64,000 nucleotides of DNA from Nemophila menziesii (Eukaryota > Streptophyta > Magnoliopsida > Boraginales > Hydrophyllaceae): positions 1,674,001 through 1,738,000 of the forward strand of contig JARWIR010000047.1 in the NCBI GenBank assembly GCA_029959085.1, written 5' to 3'. The position numbers and the translations under genes were made by a program. The notes below the pieces were generated by a model. That model saw only the letters and a list, made by a program, of their open reading frames with translations, did no database searches and was not told the DNA's origin. The first letter of the stretch is position 1. The number at the start of each line of letters is the position of its first letter. Shown here piece by piece: positions 36,272 through 48,622 of the stretch.

Positions 36272-39200
36272 AATATGATGGTCAACGATCTTATGTGGGA
36301 TAGAAAATGCACTTTGTCTTCTTGAGATCGGAGGTTTGGACATATCCATAGACAAGATTACAGAAACATAATACAAAAATAGCATCAAGGGAGGTAGTTG
36401 TGGGCATCGACTTTGAATAGCTTTTGAGTAACGGTAATATTGTTATTGTTTGGGACTATATATTAAGCTGCGGAGTTAGGGTTGGGTTACAATAAAGTAT
36501 GCAACCCAACCTATTAAAAAGTAGTCTAACTAAAAAGACACAGAGACAAACATTTTTTAGACCAGCCCAAGTTTTGGATTAGTCCAATCCAAAGTCACAC
36601 TGGCCAAACATTTTTTTAGTCCAACCTATGTTTTATAAGAGATATTATAGTTTTTGGGTGGAGCTATATCGTAAAAGGACGAAGTTTGGTTACAGCGTAA
36701 CAATTTAAAATTACCCCAACCTATTTAAAATTAAAAGTCACAAGGGCCAAATACTCTAAGAGCACAACATATTTTTTACAACACAATGTCCAAATTTTAA
36801 ATTAATTATTAGGGATCAACCCCAATAACCACACTAGTTATTAAGTTCCCTTTTTCGAAAAAGAGTATTATATATGCATGTCTTATGGACGGATCAAAAT
36901 GGTTTTATTTTTGGCTATGATCTTACGTAATTTTAAATATAAAATCTAAAATTTTGAAGGGATTTTGTGCGAGCGCTGGTAAAGATACACATTTATTAAA
37001 ACAATATTTGCAAAAACACAAAACCAAGAAGAAAAAAAGGGTATGTGAGGATAGAAGGTTCCGAAAAGTAAGTGAAAAAATGAAAACAAATATAAACAAA
37101 AATATAATCCTTAACGAGAGACCAGTTATATCCTCCAAATATATTTATGCTTGTTGTGATCAAAACAGATTTATAAATAAGTGATTTTTGATGAAGAACC
37201 GAGTAAGTAAACTAGATACCCAAAGCTGACAAAAATACAAACAAGTAAGAGTGACTTCCCATGTGAAAATCGATGAATAGCTCCTTCCCATGAAGATTAA
37301 AACTTAATTCCAAAGTGGCTGTTTAGCAAACAAAATTCCTAGTGTCAAGAGATATATTTGCACCCAAAATGGACTTACAAGAATAACAGGGGACAGAGTA
37401 ACAAAGACAGATTAATTTGGAGGATTGGCTTATAGTTGAAGATTAAGATTATCTTTTCTCGTTCTCTGCGTATGTCGCATTTTCTACTTCATGAACACCA
37501 TGCACGCCTAAGCTGAAAAAATAGATCATCCTTCTTCTATGAGTCATGTTTTATTTATTAGAATTTGTTTGTTTAGCTTTAACTTTTGACCAAATAAATA
37601 TTGAACTGAATATTTAAGCTTTCTTTGTTTTTACTCGCGTGTTACATTTTTCTAACACAACTCAAATTGACCCAACTTGCTGAATGCAATATTTAATATT
37701 ATTAATCAGAATAAGTAAAATGTTGTCCAAGTTAATATTTGAACTATATTTTTATTCGCCCTCCTTCCAACTTTATTTATTCACCTTTTTTCATGAGGAA
37801 TGATTAAGAAATTTTTTATTAGCATCTCTATTTGAAATATCACTCTTACTCAATAAGTATAAGGTTATTTATTGCACTACTTCTTTTAACTAATTAAAAG
37901 GTGTCTTTATATTGTAAAATAAAACAAAAACTTATTGAACACCCTCTTTTAAAAAGCTAGAGAAAAAAAAGATGGACATGGGGAGTTATAATATAAAATA
38001 TAAATAGAATTAAATAGTTTTAAAAATTTGAATTTTGAAATTTGGGAACTTAATTTTATATTTCTCGCTAATAGTGAAAAATAAATATAGTTTCATATAA
38101 GATATTATCGCAATCCAATATGTATTTCATTATTGTACAAATAGTAACTATATAAAGATATGTTTTATCATCCATTGAAAAAATATTAAACAGAGTAACG
38201 CTTAACTTAACTAGCTAAAATAACAGGATTTTTATTTTAGCAAATCATGAATTTTCAAACTAGTGAGACAAAAAATATTTCTAAGATTTTTTTTCAACCT
38301 TCCTAGTCCTCTTGCCTAATATCTCCTCACAATGGCATTTTAGATGAGTATGGAATTGTTGAATCATCCATCTATTATAGTTAAATGATAAAATTGAGTG
38401 ATTCCAAAATTGAATTAAACTCTAATGAAACCGTTAGTGTTATAAATTCTCTAGAGTGTGAGTTTTTACCTCTTAAGCTATATAAGGAGACATGACATTT
38501 ACTTATATAATCATGGGGTAAATATTTATTTCGGGATGTTTTACAAGTATACATACCCCACAAATGACATTACGAATAAATGTGTAGTATTACAACACGC
38601 CTATGAGAAATCTGGGATTTCCTCCTACTTTGGGAAGTGTACTTATGATTCCAACGAGGCCACCTTTTCATGGAGCTGCCTAGTCACCAAATATGAACTA
38701 ATCAACTAGATATCCTGATTAATGAAAAATATTTACCCATAACTAATATTAGATTGTTCCTTTAATAATTGAGATTTTTATTAAGCTTGGCCTAATTCTT
38801 TTCAAATAAACAAATAAGGGTGGAGAAGCTCTTATGATCAATATACATAATTCCTAAATTGTAATATTTACTTATACTTTAAATACATAATTGATTACAT
38901 GATAAATTTACTCGATAAAGGGATCTTGTGTAACTATTTTTAATTTATATGAAGTTAGATTAAACTCAGTTTCTGTCAAGAATGCAAATGTCTAAAGAAA
39001 TTAAAAAAGTAACTTTAAGTCCTATGTCCACAAAAATACCCTATTTAAGAGACCATGATTACTTTTTATATTACATCTTTTCTAGAAAATATAAGAATGT
39101 AAAATTTATATAAAGATAGTATTAAAAATGTTGAGAATTGTTTTTATATTATAAATAGATAAATGATATTTTGCATTTCTTTTTAGGAAGATAGTAAAAT

Positions 39201-40066
39201 AAAGTTCAACATAGAAAGTATGTAAATTAATTGCATTGAATGCATATATTAAAATTTCAATGAATTTCAACATAAAGATTAACATTAACTGATATCAGTA
39301 AGGGATTCATGGTATTATTTAAAATTATTTTATTAATATTTAGATAGTATATTAACATAATTTATTGTAATATTTGACTTTTATCTAAAAAAGAAAAATA
39401 AAAAATGTATAAGAATATCTAATATTTCAAATTCAACAAGTGAATCATATCTTCCTTCTACACTTGGATGGCTTTTTCTCACAAATTCCCCTTATTTTTC
39501 ATCAAGCATTCATTGATATTGTCTTCCCTTTGCACCTGATCTTCTATTTCCAATCATGTTTTCTTCAGATCCAAATGAATTGCTCCCTACCTTAATCAAA
39601 AATTTGACTGTGCCAGAGCTGGTTTCTTTCCTTTGGGGTGTACCCTTTTCTTGATCTGCAATTCTGTAAACAAACAAAAACTATATAATATGTATAAGGC
39701 TTGATTTTTTGTCAAAAAAACATATTTAGCATTAGCAAAATATTATTGTAAATTAATAAAAAAGAATATTATTGAAATCTTAATTGAAATGTTTCTATTA
39801 AACAAAAGGGTTGCTAATTGATATTTGTATCAGAATTATATTTGTTAGTTTTCAAAGAAACAAGTGAAACAATGGAAGAAAAGTTTTTGAGCTCTTAAGA
39901 TGACCACATATATTTACCCAATAAAAACAATCAGTTATCCGTAATTTTATTTAATTAATGTTATATTAAACAGGTTAAGAATGCAATAGAAGTATTAGAA
40001 ATATATGGATGGGTCTTTCTTGAAAAATATATAATATTTATTAAAATCGATTTTTTTAGTATATAT

Positions 40067-40387
40067 GTAAGACGGAGAGAAGATTTCTTACACAAGTTTG
40101 TATCCATGAACGAGGAACCTGGGAACAATTATAAACACTATTGTAAGGATTGTCCGATTGAGAAAGCTAAGGCTAAAGAGGGATCTAAGCCTGAAAAATG
40201 CAACGGTCACTTGTTGCGAGATTTTATCAAGGAATGCTGGTTAAAATGTGGCTGCAACGTTAAGCAATGTAAGAATAGAGTAGTCCAGCAAGACATTTCT
40301 CGCAAGTTGCAGGTTATACTCACAAAAAACTATTGGGTAAGACTTCCATCCAATATTGGATGGTACCTTTTTTCACGGAGTAATTGA
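40067..40387 (+). pseudogene. SUVR pre-SET fragment with MITE-stump tail, unit 11
   Basis: Open chimeric frame, all core cysteines present. GATTGAGAAAG marks the unit 11-13 group. Confidence 0.78.
40335..40364. mobile_element. MITE 5' stump, unit 11
   Basis: Same stump and endpoint; palindrome intact. Confidence 0.88.
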
Positions 40388-43300
40388 AATATGATGGTCA
40401 ACGATCTTATGTGGGATAGAAAATGCACTTTGTCTTCTTGAGATCGGAGGTTTGGACATATCCATAGACAAGATTACAGAAACATAATACAAAAATAGCA
40501 TCAAGGGAGGTAGTTGTGGGCATCGACTTTGAATAGCTTTTGAGTAACGGTAATATTGTTATTGTTTGGGACTATATATTAAGCGGCGGAGTTAGGGTTG
40601 GGTTACAATAAACTACGCAACCCAACCTATTAAAAAGTAGTCTAACTAAAAAGACACAGAGACAAACATTTTTTAGACCAGCCCAAGTTTTAGATTAGTC
40701 CAATCCAAAGTCACACTGGCCAAACATTTTTTTAGCCCAACCTATGTTTTATAAGAGATATTATAGTTTTTGGGTGGAGCTATATCGTAAAAGGACGAAG
40801 TTTGGTTACAGCATAACAATTTAAAATTACCCCAACCTATTTAAAATTGAAAGCCACAAGGGCCAAATACTCTAAGAGCACAACATATTTTTTACAACAT
40901 AATGTCCAAATTTTAAATTTAATTATTAGGGATCAACCCCAATAACCACACTAGTCATTAAGTTCCCATTTTCAAAAAAAGAATAACTATATATGCATGT
41001 CTTATGGACGGATCAAAATGGTTTTATTTTTGGCTATGATCTTACGTAATTTTAAATATAAAATCTAAAATTTTGAAGGGATTTTGTGCGAGCGCTGGTA
41101 AAGATACACATTTATTAAAACAATATTTGCAAAAACACAAAACCAAGAAGAAAAAAAGGGTATGTGAGGATAGAAGGTTCCGAAAAGTAAGTGAAAAAAT
41201 GAAAACAAATATAAACAAAAATACAATCCTTAACGAGAGACCTGTTATATCCTCCAAATATATTTATGCTTGTTGTGATCAAAACAGATCTATAAATAAG
41301 TGATTTTTGATGAAGAACCGAGTAAGTAAACTAGATACCCAAAGCTGACAAAAATACAAACATGTAAGAGTGACTTCCCATGTGAAAATCGATGAATAGC
41401 TCCTTCCCATGAAGATTAAAACTTAATTCCAAAGTGGTTGTTTAGCAAACAAAATTCCTAGTGGCAAGAGATATATTTGCACCCAAAATGGACTTACAAG
41501 AATAACAGGGGACAGAGTAACAAAGACAGATGAATTTGGAGGATTGGCTTATAGTTGAAGATTAAGATCATCTTTTCTCGTTCTCTGCGTATGTCGCATT
41601 TTCTACTTCATGAACATCATGCATGTCTAAGCTGAAAAAATAGAGCATCCTTCTTCTATGAGTCATGTTTTATTTTTAGAATTTGTTTGTTTAGCTTTAA
41701 CTTTTGACCAGATAAATATTGAACTGAATATTTAAGCTTTCTTTGTTTTTACCCGCGTGTTACATTTTTCGAACACAACTCAAATTGACCCAACTTGCTG
41801 AATGCAATATTTAATATTATTAATCAGAATAAGTAAAATGTTGTCCTAGTTAATATTTGAACTATATTTTTATTCGCCCTCCTTCCAACTTTATTTATTC
41901 ACCTTTTTTCATGAGGAATGATTAAGAATTTTTTTATTAGCATCTCTATTTGAAATATAACTCTTACTCAATAAGTATAAGGTTATTTATTGCACTACTC
42001 CTTTTAACTAATTAAAAGGTGTCTTTATATTGTAAAATAAAACAAAAACTTATTGAACATCCTCTTTTAAAAAGCTGGAGAAAAAAAAGATGGACATGGG
42101 GAGTTATAATATAAAATATAAATAGAATTAAATAGTTTTAAAAATTTGAATTTTGAAATTTGGGAACTTAATTTTGTATTTCTCACTAATAGTGAAAAAT
42201 AAATATAGTTGCATATAAGATATTATCGCAATCCAATATTTATTTCATTATTGTACAAATGGTAACTATATAAAGATATGTTTTATCATCCATTGAAAAA
42301 ATATTAAACAGAGTAACGCTTAACTTAACTAGCTAAAATAGCAGGATTTTTATTTTAGCAAATCATGAATTTTCAAACTAGTGAGACAAAAAATATTTCT
42401 AAGACTTGTTTTCAACCTTCCTAGTCCTCTTGCCTTATATCTCCTCATAATGGCATTTTAGATGAGTATGGAATTGTTGAATCATCCATCTATTATAGTT
42501 AAATGATAAAATTGAGTGATTCCAAAATTGAATTAAACTCTAATGAAACCGTTAGTGTTATAAATTCTCTAGAGTGTGAGTTTTTACCTCTTAAGCTATA
42601 TAAGGAGACATGACATTTACTTATATAATCATGGGGTAAATATTTATTTCGGGATGTTTTACAAGTATACATACCCCACAAATGACATTACGAATAAATG
42701 TGTAGTATTACAACACGCCTATGAGAAATCTGGAATTTCCTCCTACTTTGGGAAGTGTACTTATGATTCCAACGAGGCCACCTTTTAATGGAGCTGCCTA
42801 GTCACCAAATATGAACTAATCAACTAGATATCCTGATTAATGAAAAATATTTACCCATAACTAATATTAGATTGTTCCTTTAATAATTGAGATTTTTATT
42901 AAGCTTGGCCTAATTCTTTTCAAATAAACAAATAAGGGTGGAGAAGCTCTTATGATCAATATACATAATTCCTAAATTGTAATATTTTCTTATACTTTAA
43001 ATACATAATTGATTACATGATAAACTTACTCGATAAAGGGATCTTGTGTAACTATTTTTAATTTATATGAAGTTAGATTAAACTCAGTTTTTGTCAAGAA
43101 TGCAAATGTCTAAAGAAATTAAAAAAGTAACTTTAAGTCCTATGTCCACAAAAATACCCTATTTAAGAGACCATGATTACTTTTTATATTACATCTTTTC
43201 TAGAAAATATAAGAATGTAAAATTTATATAAAGATAGTATTAAAAATGTTGAGAATTGTTTTTATATTATAAATAGATAAATGATATTTTGCATTTCTTT

Positions 43301-44184
43301 TTAGGATTATAGTAAAATAAAGTTGAACATAGAAAGTATGTAAATTAATTGCATTGAATGCATATATTAAAATTTCAATGAATTTCAACATAAAGATTAA
43401 CATTAACTGATATCAGTAAGGGATTCATGGTATTATTTAAAATTATTTTATTAATATTTAGATAGTATATTAACATAATTTATTGTAATATTTGACTTTT
43501 ATCTAAAAAAGAAAAATCTAAAATGTATAAGAATATCTAATATTGCAAATTCAACAAGTGAATCATATCTTCCTTATCCACTTGGATGGCTTTTTCTCAC
43601 AAATTCCCCTTATTTTTCATCAAGAATTCATTGAGATTGTCTTCCCTTTGCACCTGATCTTCTATTTCCAATCACGTTTTCTTCAGATCCAAATGAATTG
43701 CTCCCTACCTTAATAAAAAATTCGACTGTGCCAGAGCTGGTTTCTTTCCTTTGGGGTGTACCCTTTTCTTGATCCGCAATGCTGTAAACAAACAAAAACT
43801 ATATAATATTTATAAGGCTTGATTTTTTGTCAAAAAAACATATTTAGCATTAGCAAAATATTATTGTAAATTAATAAAAAAGAATATTATTGAAATCTTA
43901 ATTGAAATGTTTCTATTAAACAAAAGGGTTGCTAATTGATATTTGTATCAGAATTATATTTGTTAGTTTTCAAAGAAACAAGTGAAACAATGGAAGAAAA
44001 GTTTTTGAGCTCTTAAGATGACCACATATATTTACCCAATAAAAACAATCAGTTATCCGTAATTTTATTTAATTAATGTTATATTAAACAGGTTAAGAAT
44101 GCAATAGAAGTATTAGAAATATATGGATGGGTCTTTCTTGAAAAATATATAATATTTATTAAAATCGATTTTTTTAGTATATAT

Positions 44185-44505
44185 GTAAGACGGAGAGAAG
44201 ATTTCTTACACAAGTTTGTATCCATGAACGAGGAACCTGGGAACAATTATAAACACTATTGTAAGGATTGTCCGATTGAGAAAGCTAAGGCTAAAGAGGG
44301 ATCTAAGCCTGAAAAATTCAACGGTCACTTGTTGCGAGATTTTATCAAGGAATGCTGGTTAAAATGTGGCTGCAACGTTAAGCAATGTAAGAATAGAGTA
44401 GTCCAGCAAGACATTTCTCGCAAGTTGCAGGTTGTACTCACAAAAAACTATTGGGTAAGACTTCCATCCAATATTGGATGGTACCTTTTTTCACGGAGTA
44501 ATTGA
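44185..44505 (+). pseudogene. SUVR pre-SET fragment with MITE-stump tail, unit 12 (Cys lost)
   Basis: The third core cysteine is phenylalanine (EKFNGHLL), which would remove a zinc ligand, and the end reads LQVVLT. The frame stays open, showing that an open frame here does not mean selection on protein function. Confidence 0.78.
44453..44482. mobile_element. MITE 5' stump, unit 12
   Basis: Same stump and endpoint; palindrome intact. Confidence 0.88.
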
Positions 44506-47500
44506 AATATGATGGTCAACGATCTTATGTGGGATAGAAAATGCACTTTGTCTTCTTGAGATCGGAGGTTTGGACATATCCATAGACAAGATTACAGAAA
44601 CATAATACAAAAATAGCATCAAGGGAGGTAGTTGTGGGCATCGACTTTGAATAGCTTTTGAGTAACGGTAATATTGTTATTGTTTGGGACTATATATTAA
44701 GCGGCGGAGTTAGGGTTGGGTTACAATAAACTACGCAACCCAACCTATTAAAAAGTAGTCTAACTAAAAAGACACAGAGACAAACATTTTTTAGACCAGC
44801 CCAAGTTTTGGATTAGTCCAATCCAAAGTCACACTGGCCAAACATTTTTTTAGCCCAACCTATGTTTTATAAGAGATATTATAGTTTTTGGGTGGAGCTA
44901 TATCGTAAAAGGACGAAGTTTGGTTACAGCATAACAATTTAAAATTACCCCAACCTATTTAAAATTAAAAGCCACAAGGACCAAATACTCTAAGAGCACA
45001 ACATATTTTTTACAACATAATGTCCAAATTTTAAATTAATTATTAGGGATCAACCCCAATAACCACACTAGTCATTAAGTTCCCATTTTCAAAAAAGAAT
45101 AACTATATATGCATGTCTTATGGACGGATCAAAATGGTTTTATTTTTGGCTATGATCTTACGTAATTTTAAATATAAAATCTAAAATTTTGAAGGGATTT
45201 TGTGCGAGCGCTGGTAAAGATACACATTTATTAAAACAATATTTGCAAAAACACAAAACCAAGAAGAAAAAAAGGGTATGTGAGGATAGAAGGTTCCGAA
45301 AAGTAAGTGAAAAAATGAAAACAAATATAAACAAAAATACAATCCTTAACGAGAGACCTGTTATATCCTCCAAATATATTTATGCTTGTTGTGATCAAAA
45401 CAGATCTATAAATAAGTGATTTTTGATGAAGAACCGAGTAAGTAAACTAGATACCCAAAGCTGACAAAAATACAAACATGTAAGAGTGACTTTCCATGTG
45501 AAAATCGATGAATAGCTCCTTCCCATGAAGATTAAAACTTAATTCCAAAGTGGTTGTTTAGCAAACAAAATTCCTAGTGGCAAGAGATATATTTGCACCC
45601 AAAATGGACTTACAAGAATAACAGGGGACAGAGTAACAAAGATAGATGAATTTGGAGGATTGGCTTATAGTTGAAGATTAAGATCATCTTTTCTCGTTCT
45701 CTGCGTATGTCGCATTTTCTACTTCATGAACACCATGCACGCCTAAACTGAAAAAATAGATCATCCTTCTTCTATGTGTCATGTTTTATTTATTAGAATT
45801 TGTTTGTTTAGCTTTAACTTTTGACCAGATAAATATTGAACTGAATATTTAAGCTTTCTTTGTTTTTACCCGCGTGTTACATTTTTCTAACACAACTCAA
45901 ATTGACCCAACTTGCTGAATGCAATATTTAATATTATTAATCAGAATAAGTAAAATGTTGTCCTAGTTAATATTTGAACTATATTTTTATTCGACCTCCT
46001 TCCAACTTTATTTATTCACCTTTTTTCATGAGGAATGATTAAGAATTTTTTTATTAGCATCTCTATTTGAAATATCACTCTTACTCAATAAGTATAAGGT
46101 TATTTATTGCACTACTCCTTTTAACTAATTAAAAGGTGTCTTTATATTGTAAAATAAAACAAAAACTTATTGAACATCCTCTTTTAAAAAGCTGGAGAAA
46201 AAAAAGATGGACATGGGGAGTTATAATATAAAATATAAATAGAATTAAATAGTTTTAAAAATTTGAATTTTGAAATTTGGGAACTTAATTTTATATTTCT
46301 CACTAATAGTGAAAAATAAATATAGTTGCATATAAGATATTATCGCAATCCAATATGTATTTCATTATTGTACAAATGGTAACTATATAAAGATATGTTT
46401 TATCATCCATTGAAAAAATATTAAACAGAGTAACGCTTAACTTAACTAGCTAAAATAGCAGGATTTTTATTTTAGCAAATCATGAATTTTCAAACTAGTG
46501 AGACAAAAAATATTTCTAAGATTTGTTTTCAACCTTCCTAGTCCTCTTGCCTTATATCTCCTCATAATGGCATTTTAGATGAGTATGGAATTGTTGAATC
46601 ATCCATCTATTATAGTTAAATGATAAAATTGAGTGATTCCAAAATTGAATTAAACTCTAATGAAACCGTTAGTGTTATAAATTCTCTAGAGTGTGAGTTT
46701 TTACCTCTTAAGCTATATAAGGAGACATGACATTTACTTATATAATCATGGGGTAAATATTTATTTCGGGATGTTTTACAAGTATACATACCCCACAAAT
46801 GACATTACGAATAAATGTGTAGTATTACAACACGCCTATGAGAAATCTGGGATTTCCTCCTACTTTGGGAAGTGTACTTATGATTCCAACGAGGCCACCT
46901 TTTCATGGAGCTGCCTAGTCACCAAATATGAACTAATCAACTAGATATCCTGATTAATGAAAAATATTTACCCATAACTAATATTAGATTGTTCCTTTAA
47001 TAATTGAGATTTTTATTAAGCTTGGCCTAATTCTTTTCAAATAAACAAATAAGGGTGGAGAAGCTCTTATGATCAATATACATAATTCCTAAATTGTAAT
47101 ATTTACTTATACTTTAAATACATAATTGATTACATGATAAATTTACTCGATAAAGGGATCTTGTGTAACTATTTTTAATTTATATGAAGTTAGATTAAAC
47201 TCAGTTTCTGTCAAGAATGCAAATGTCTAAAGAAATTAAAAAAGTAACTTTAAGTCCTATGTCCACAAAAATACCCTATTTAAGAGACCATGATTACTTT
47301 TTATATTACATCTTTTCTAGAAAATATAAGAATGTAAAATTTATATAAAGATAGTATTAAAAATGTTGAGAATTGTTTTTATATTATAAATAGATAAATG
47401 ATATTTTGCATTTCTTTTTAGGAAGATAGTAAAATAAAGTTCAACATAGAAAGTATGTAAATTAATTGCATTGAATGCATATATTAAAATTTCAATGAAT

Positions 47501-48301
47501 TTCAACATAAAGATTAACATTAACTGATATCAGTAAGGGATTCATGGTATTATTTAAAATTATTTTATTAATATTTAGATAGTATATTAACATAATTTAT
47601 TGTAATATTTGACTTTTATCTAAAAAAGAAAAATAAAAAATGTATAAGAATATCTAATATTTCAAATTCAACAAGTGAATCATATCTTCCTTCTACACTT
47701 GGATGGCTTTTTCTCACAAATTCCCCTTATTTTTCATCAAGCATTCATTGATATTGTCTTCCCTTTGCACCTGATCTTCTATTTCCAATCATGTTTTCTT
47801 CAGATCCAAATGAATTGCTCCCTACCTTAATCAAAAATTTGACTGTGCCAGAGCTGGTTTCTTTCCTTTGGGGTGTACCCTTTTCTTGATCTGCAATTCT
47901 GTAAACAAACAAAAACTATATAATATGTATAAGGCTTGATTTTTTGTCAAAAAAACATATTTAGCATTAGCAAAATATTATTGTAAATTAATAAAAAAGA
48001 ATATTATTGAAATCTTAATTGAAATGTTTCTATTAAACAAAAGGGTTGCTAATTGATATTTGTATCAGAATTATATTTGTTAGTTTTCAAAGAAACAAGT
48101 GAAACAATGGAAGAAAAGTTTTTGAGCTCTTAAGATGACCACATATATTTACCCAATAAAAACAATCAGTTATCCGTAATTTTATTTAATTAATGTTATA
48201 TTAAACAGGTTAAGAATGCAATAGAAGTATTAGAAATATATGGATGGGTCTTTCTTGAAAAATATATAATATTTATTAAAATCGATTTTTTTAGTATATA
48301 T

Positions 48302-48622
48302 GTAAGACGGAGAGAAGATTTCTTACACAAGTTTGTATCCATGAACGAGGAACCTGGGAACAATTATAAACACTATTGTAAGGATTGTCCGATTGAGAAA
48401 GCTAAGGCTAAAGAGGGATCTAAGCCTGAAAAATGCAACGGTCACTTGTTGCGAGATTTTATCAAGGAATGCTGGTTAAAATGTGGCTGCAACGTTAAGC
48501 AATGTAAGAATAGAGTAGTCCAGCAAGACATTTCTCGCAAGTTGCAGGTTATACTCACAAAAAACTATTGGGTAAGACTTCCATCCAATATTGGATGGTA
48601 CCTTTTTTCACGGAGTAATTGA
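48302..48622 (+). pseudogene. SUVR pre-SET fragment with MITE-stump tail, unit 13
   Basis: Matches the unit 11 copy, as expected for the second copy of the two-monomer repeat. All seven core cysteines are kept. Confidence 0.78.
48570..48599. mobile_element. MITE 5' stump, unit 13
   Basis: Same stump and endpoint; palindrome intact. This is the last unit of the run that carries it; unit 14 has an empty site. Confidence 0.88.

Larger units (their letters stand above)
34968..39082 (+). repeat. Monomer unit 10
   Basis: The 5' part, to about 38.33 kb, matches units 8-9. The last ~0.6 kb changes to the type seen in units 11-13 (AGTATACATACCCC, TATTTATTTCGGG, TCTTTTCTAG), so an exchange boundary lies between about 38335 and 38528. 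It carries a private TAA in the 36-codon frame (GATTAATTTGG near 37410). Confidence 0.94.
39083..43200 (+). repeat. Monomer unit 11 (HOR type A, first copy)
   Basis: Matches unit 13 in private variants: ATAATATGTATAAGG, TTTTATTTTTAGAATT, CATGCATGTCTAAG, TTTTGTATTTCTC and ATAAACTTACTC. One private nonsense change (TTTTAATGG at 42785) shortens the 3' frame. MITE stump present. Confidence 0.95.
38450..44055 (+). repeat. Higher-order repeat segment, first copy (~8.23-kb period)
   Basis: Together with 46685-52289 this forms a two-monomer higher-order repeat. Variants unique to unit 11 recur in unit 13, and variants unique to the start of unit 12 recur in unit 14, at a constant displacement of 8234-8235 bp. 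Examples are TAATATGTATAAGG (39687 and 47923), AGGATTATAG (43304 and 51538) and CAAGAATTCATTG (43621 and 51857). The left edge lies between about 38335 and 38528. The right edge falls between the last shared marker (43789/52017) and about 44080/52312. Confidence 0.85.
43201..47317 (+). repeat. Monomer unit 12 (HOR type B, first copy)
   Basis: Its 5' part shares AGGATTATAG, CAAGAATTCATTG and CGCAATGCTGTAAAC with unit 14 only, while its 3' half is of the stump-lineage type. MITE stump present. The SUVR fragment has lost one zinc-ligand cysteine. Confidence 0.95.
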
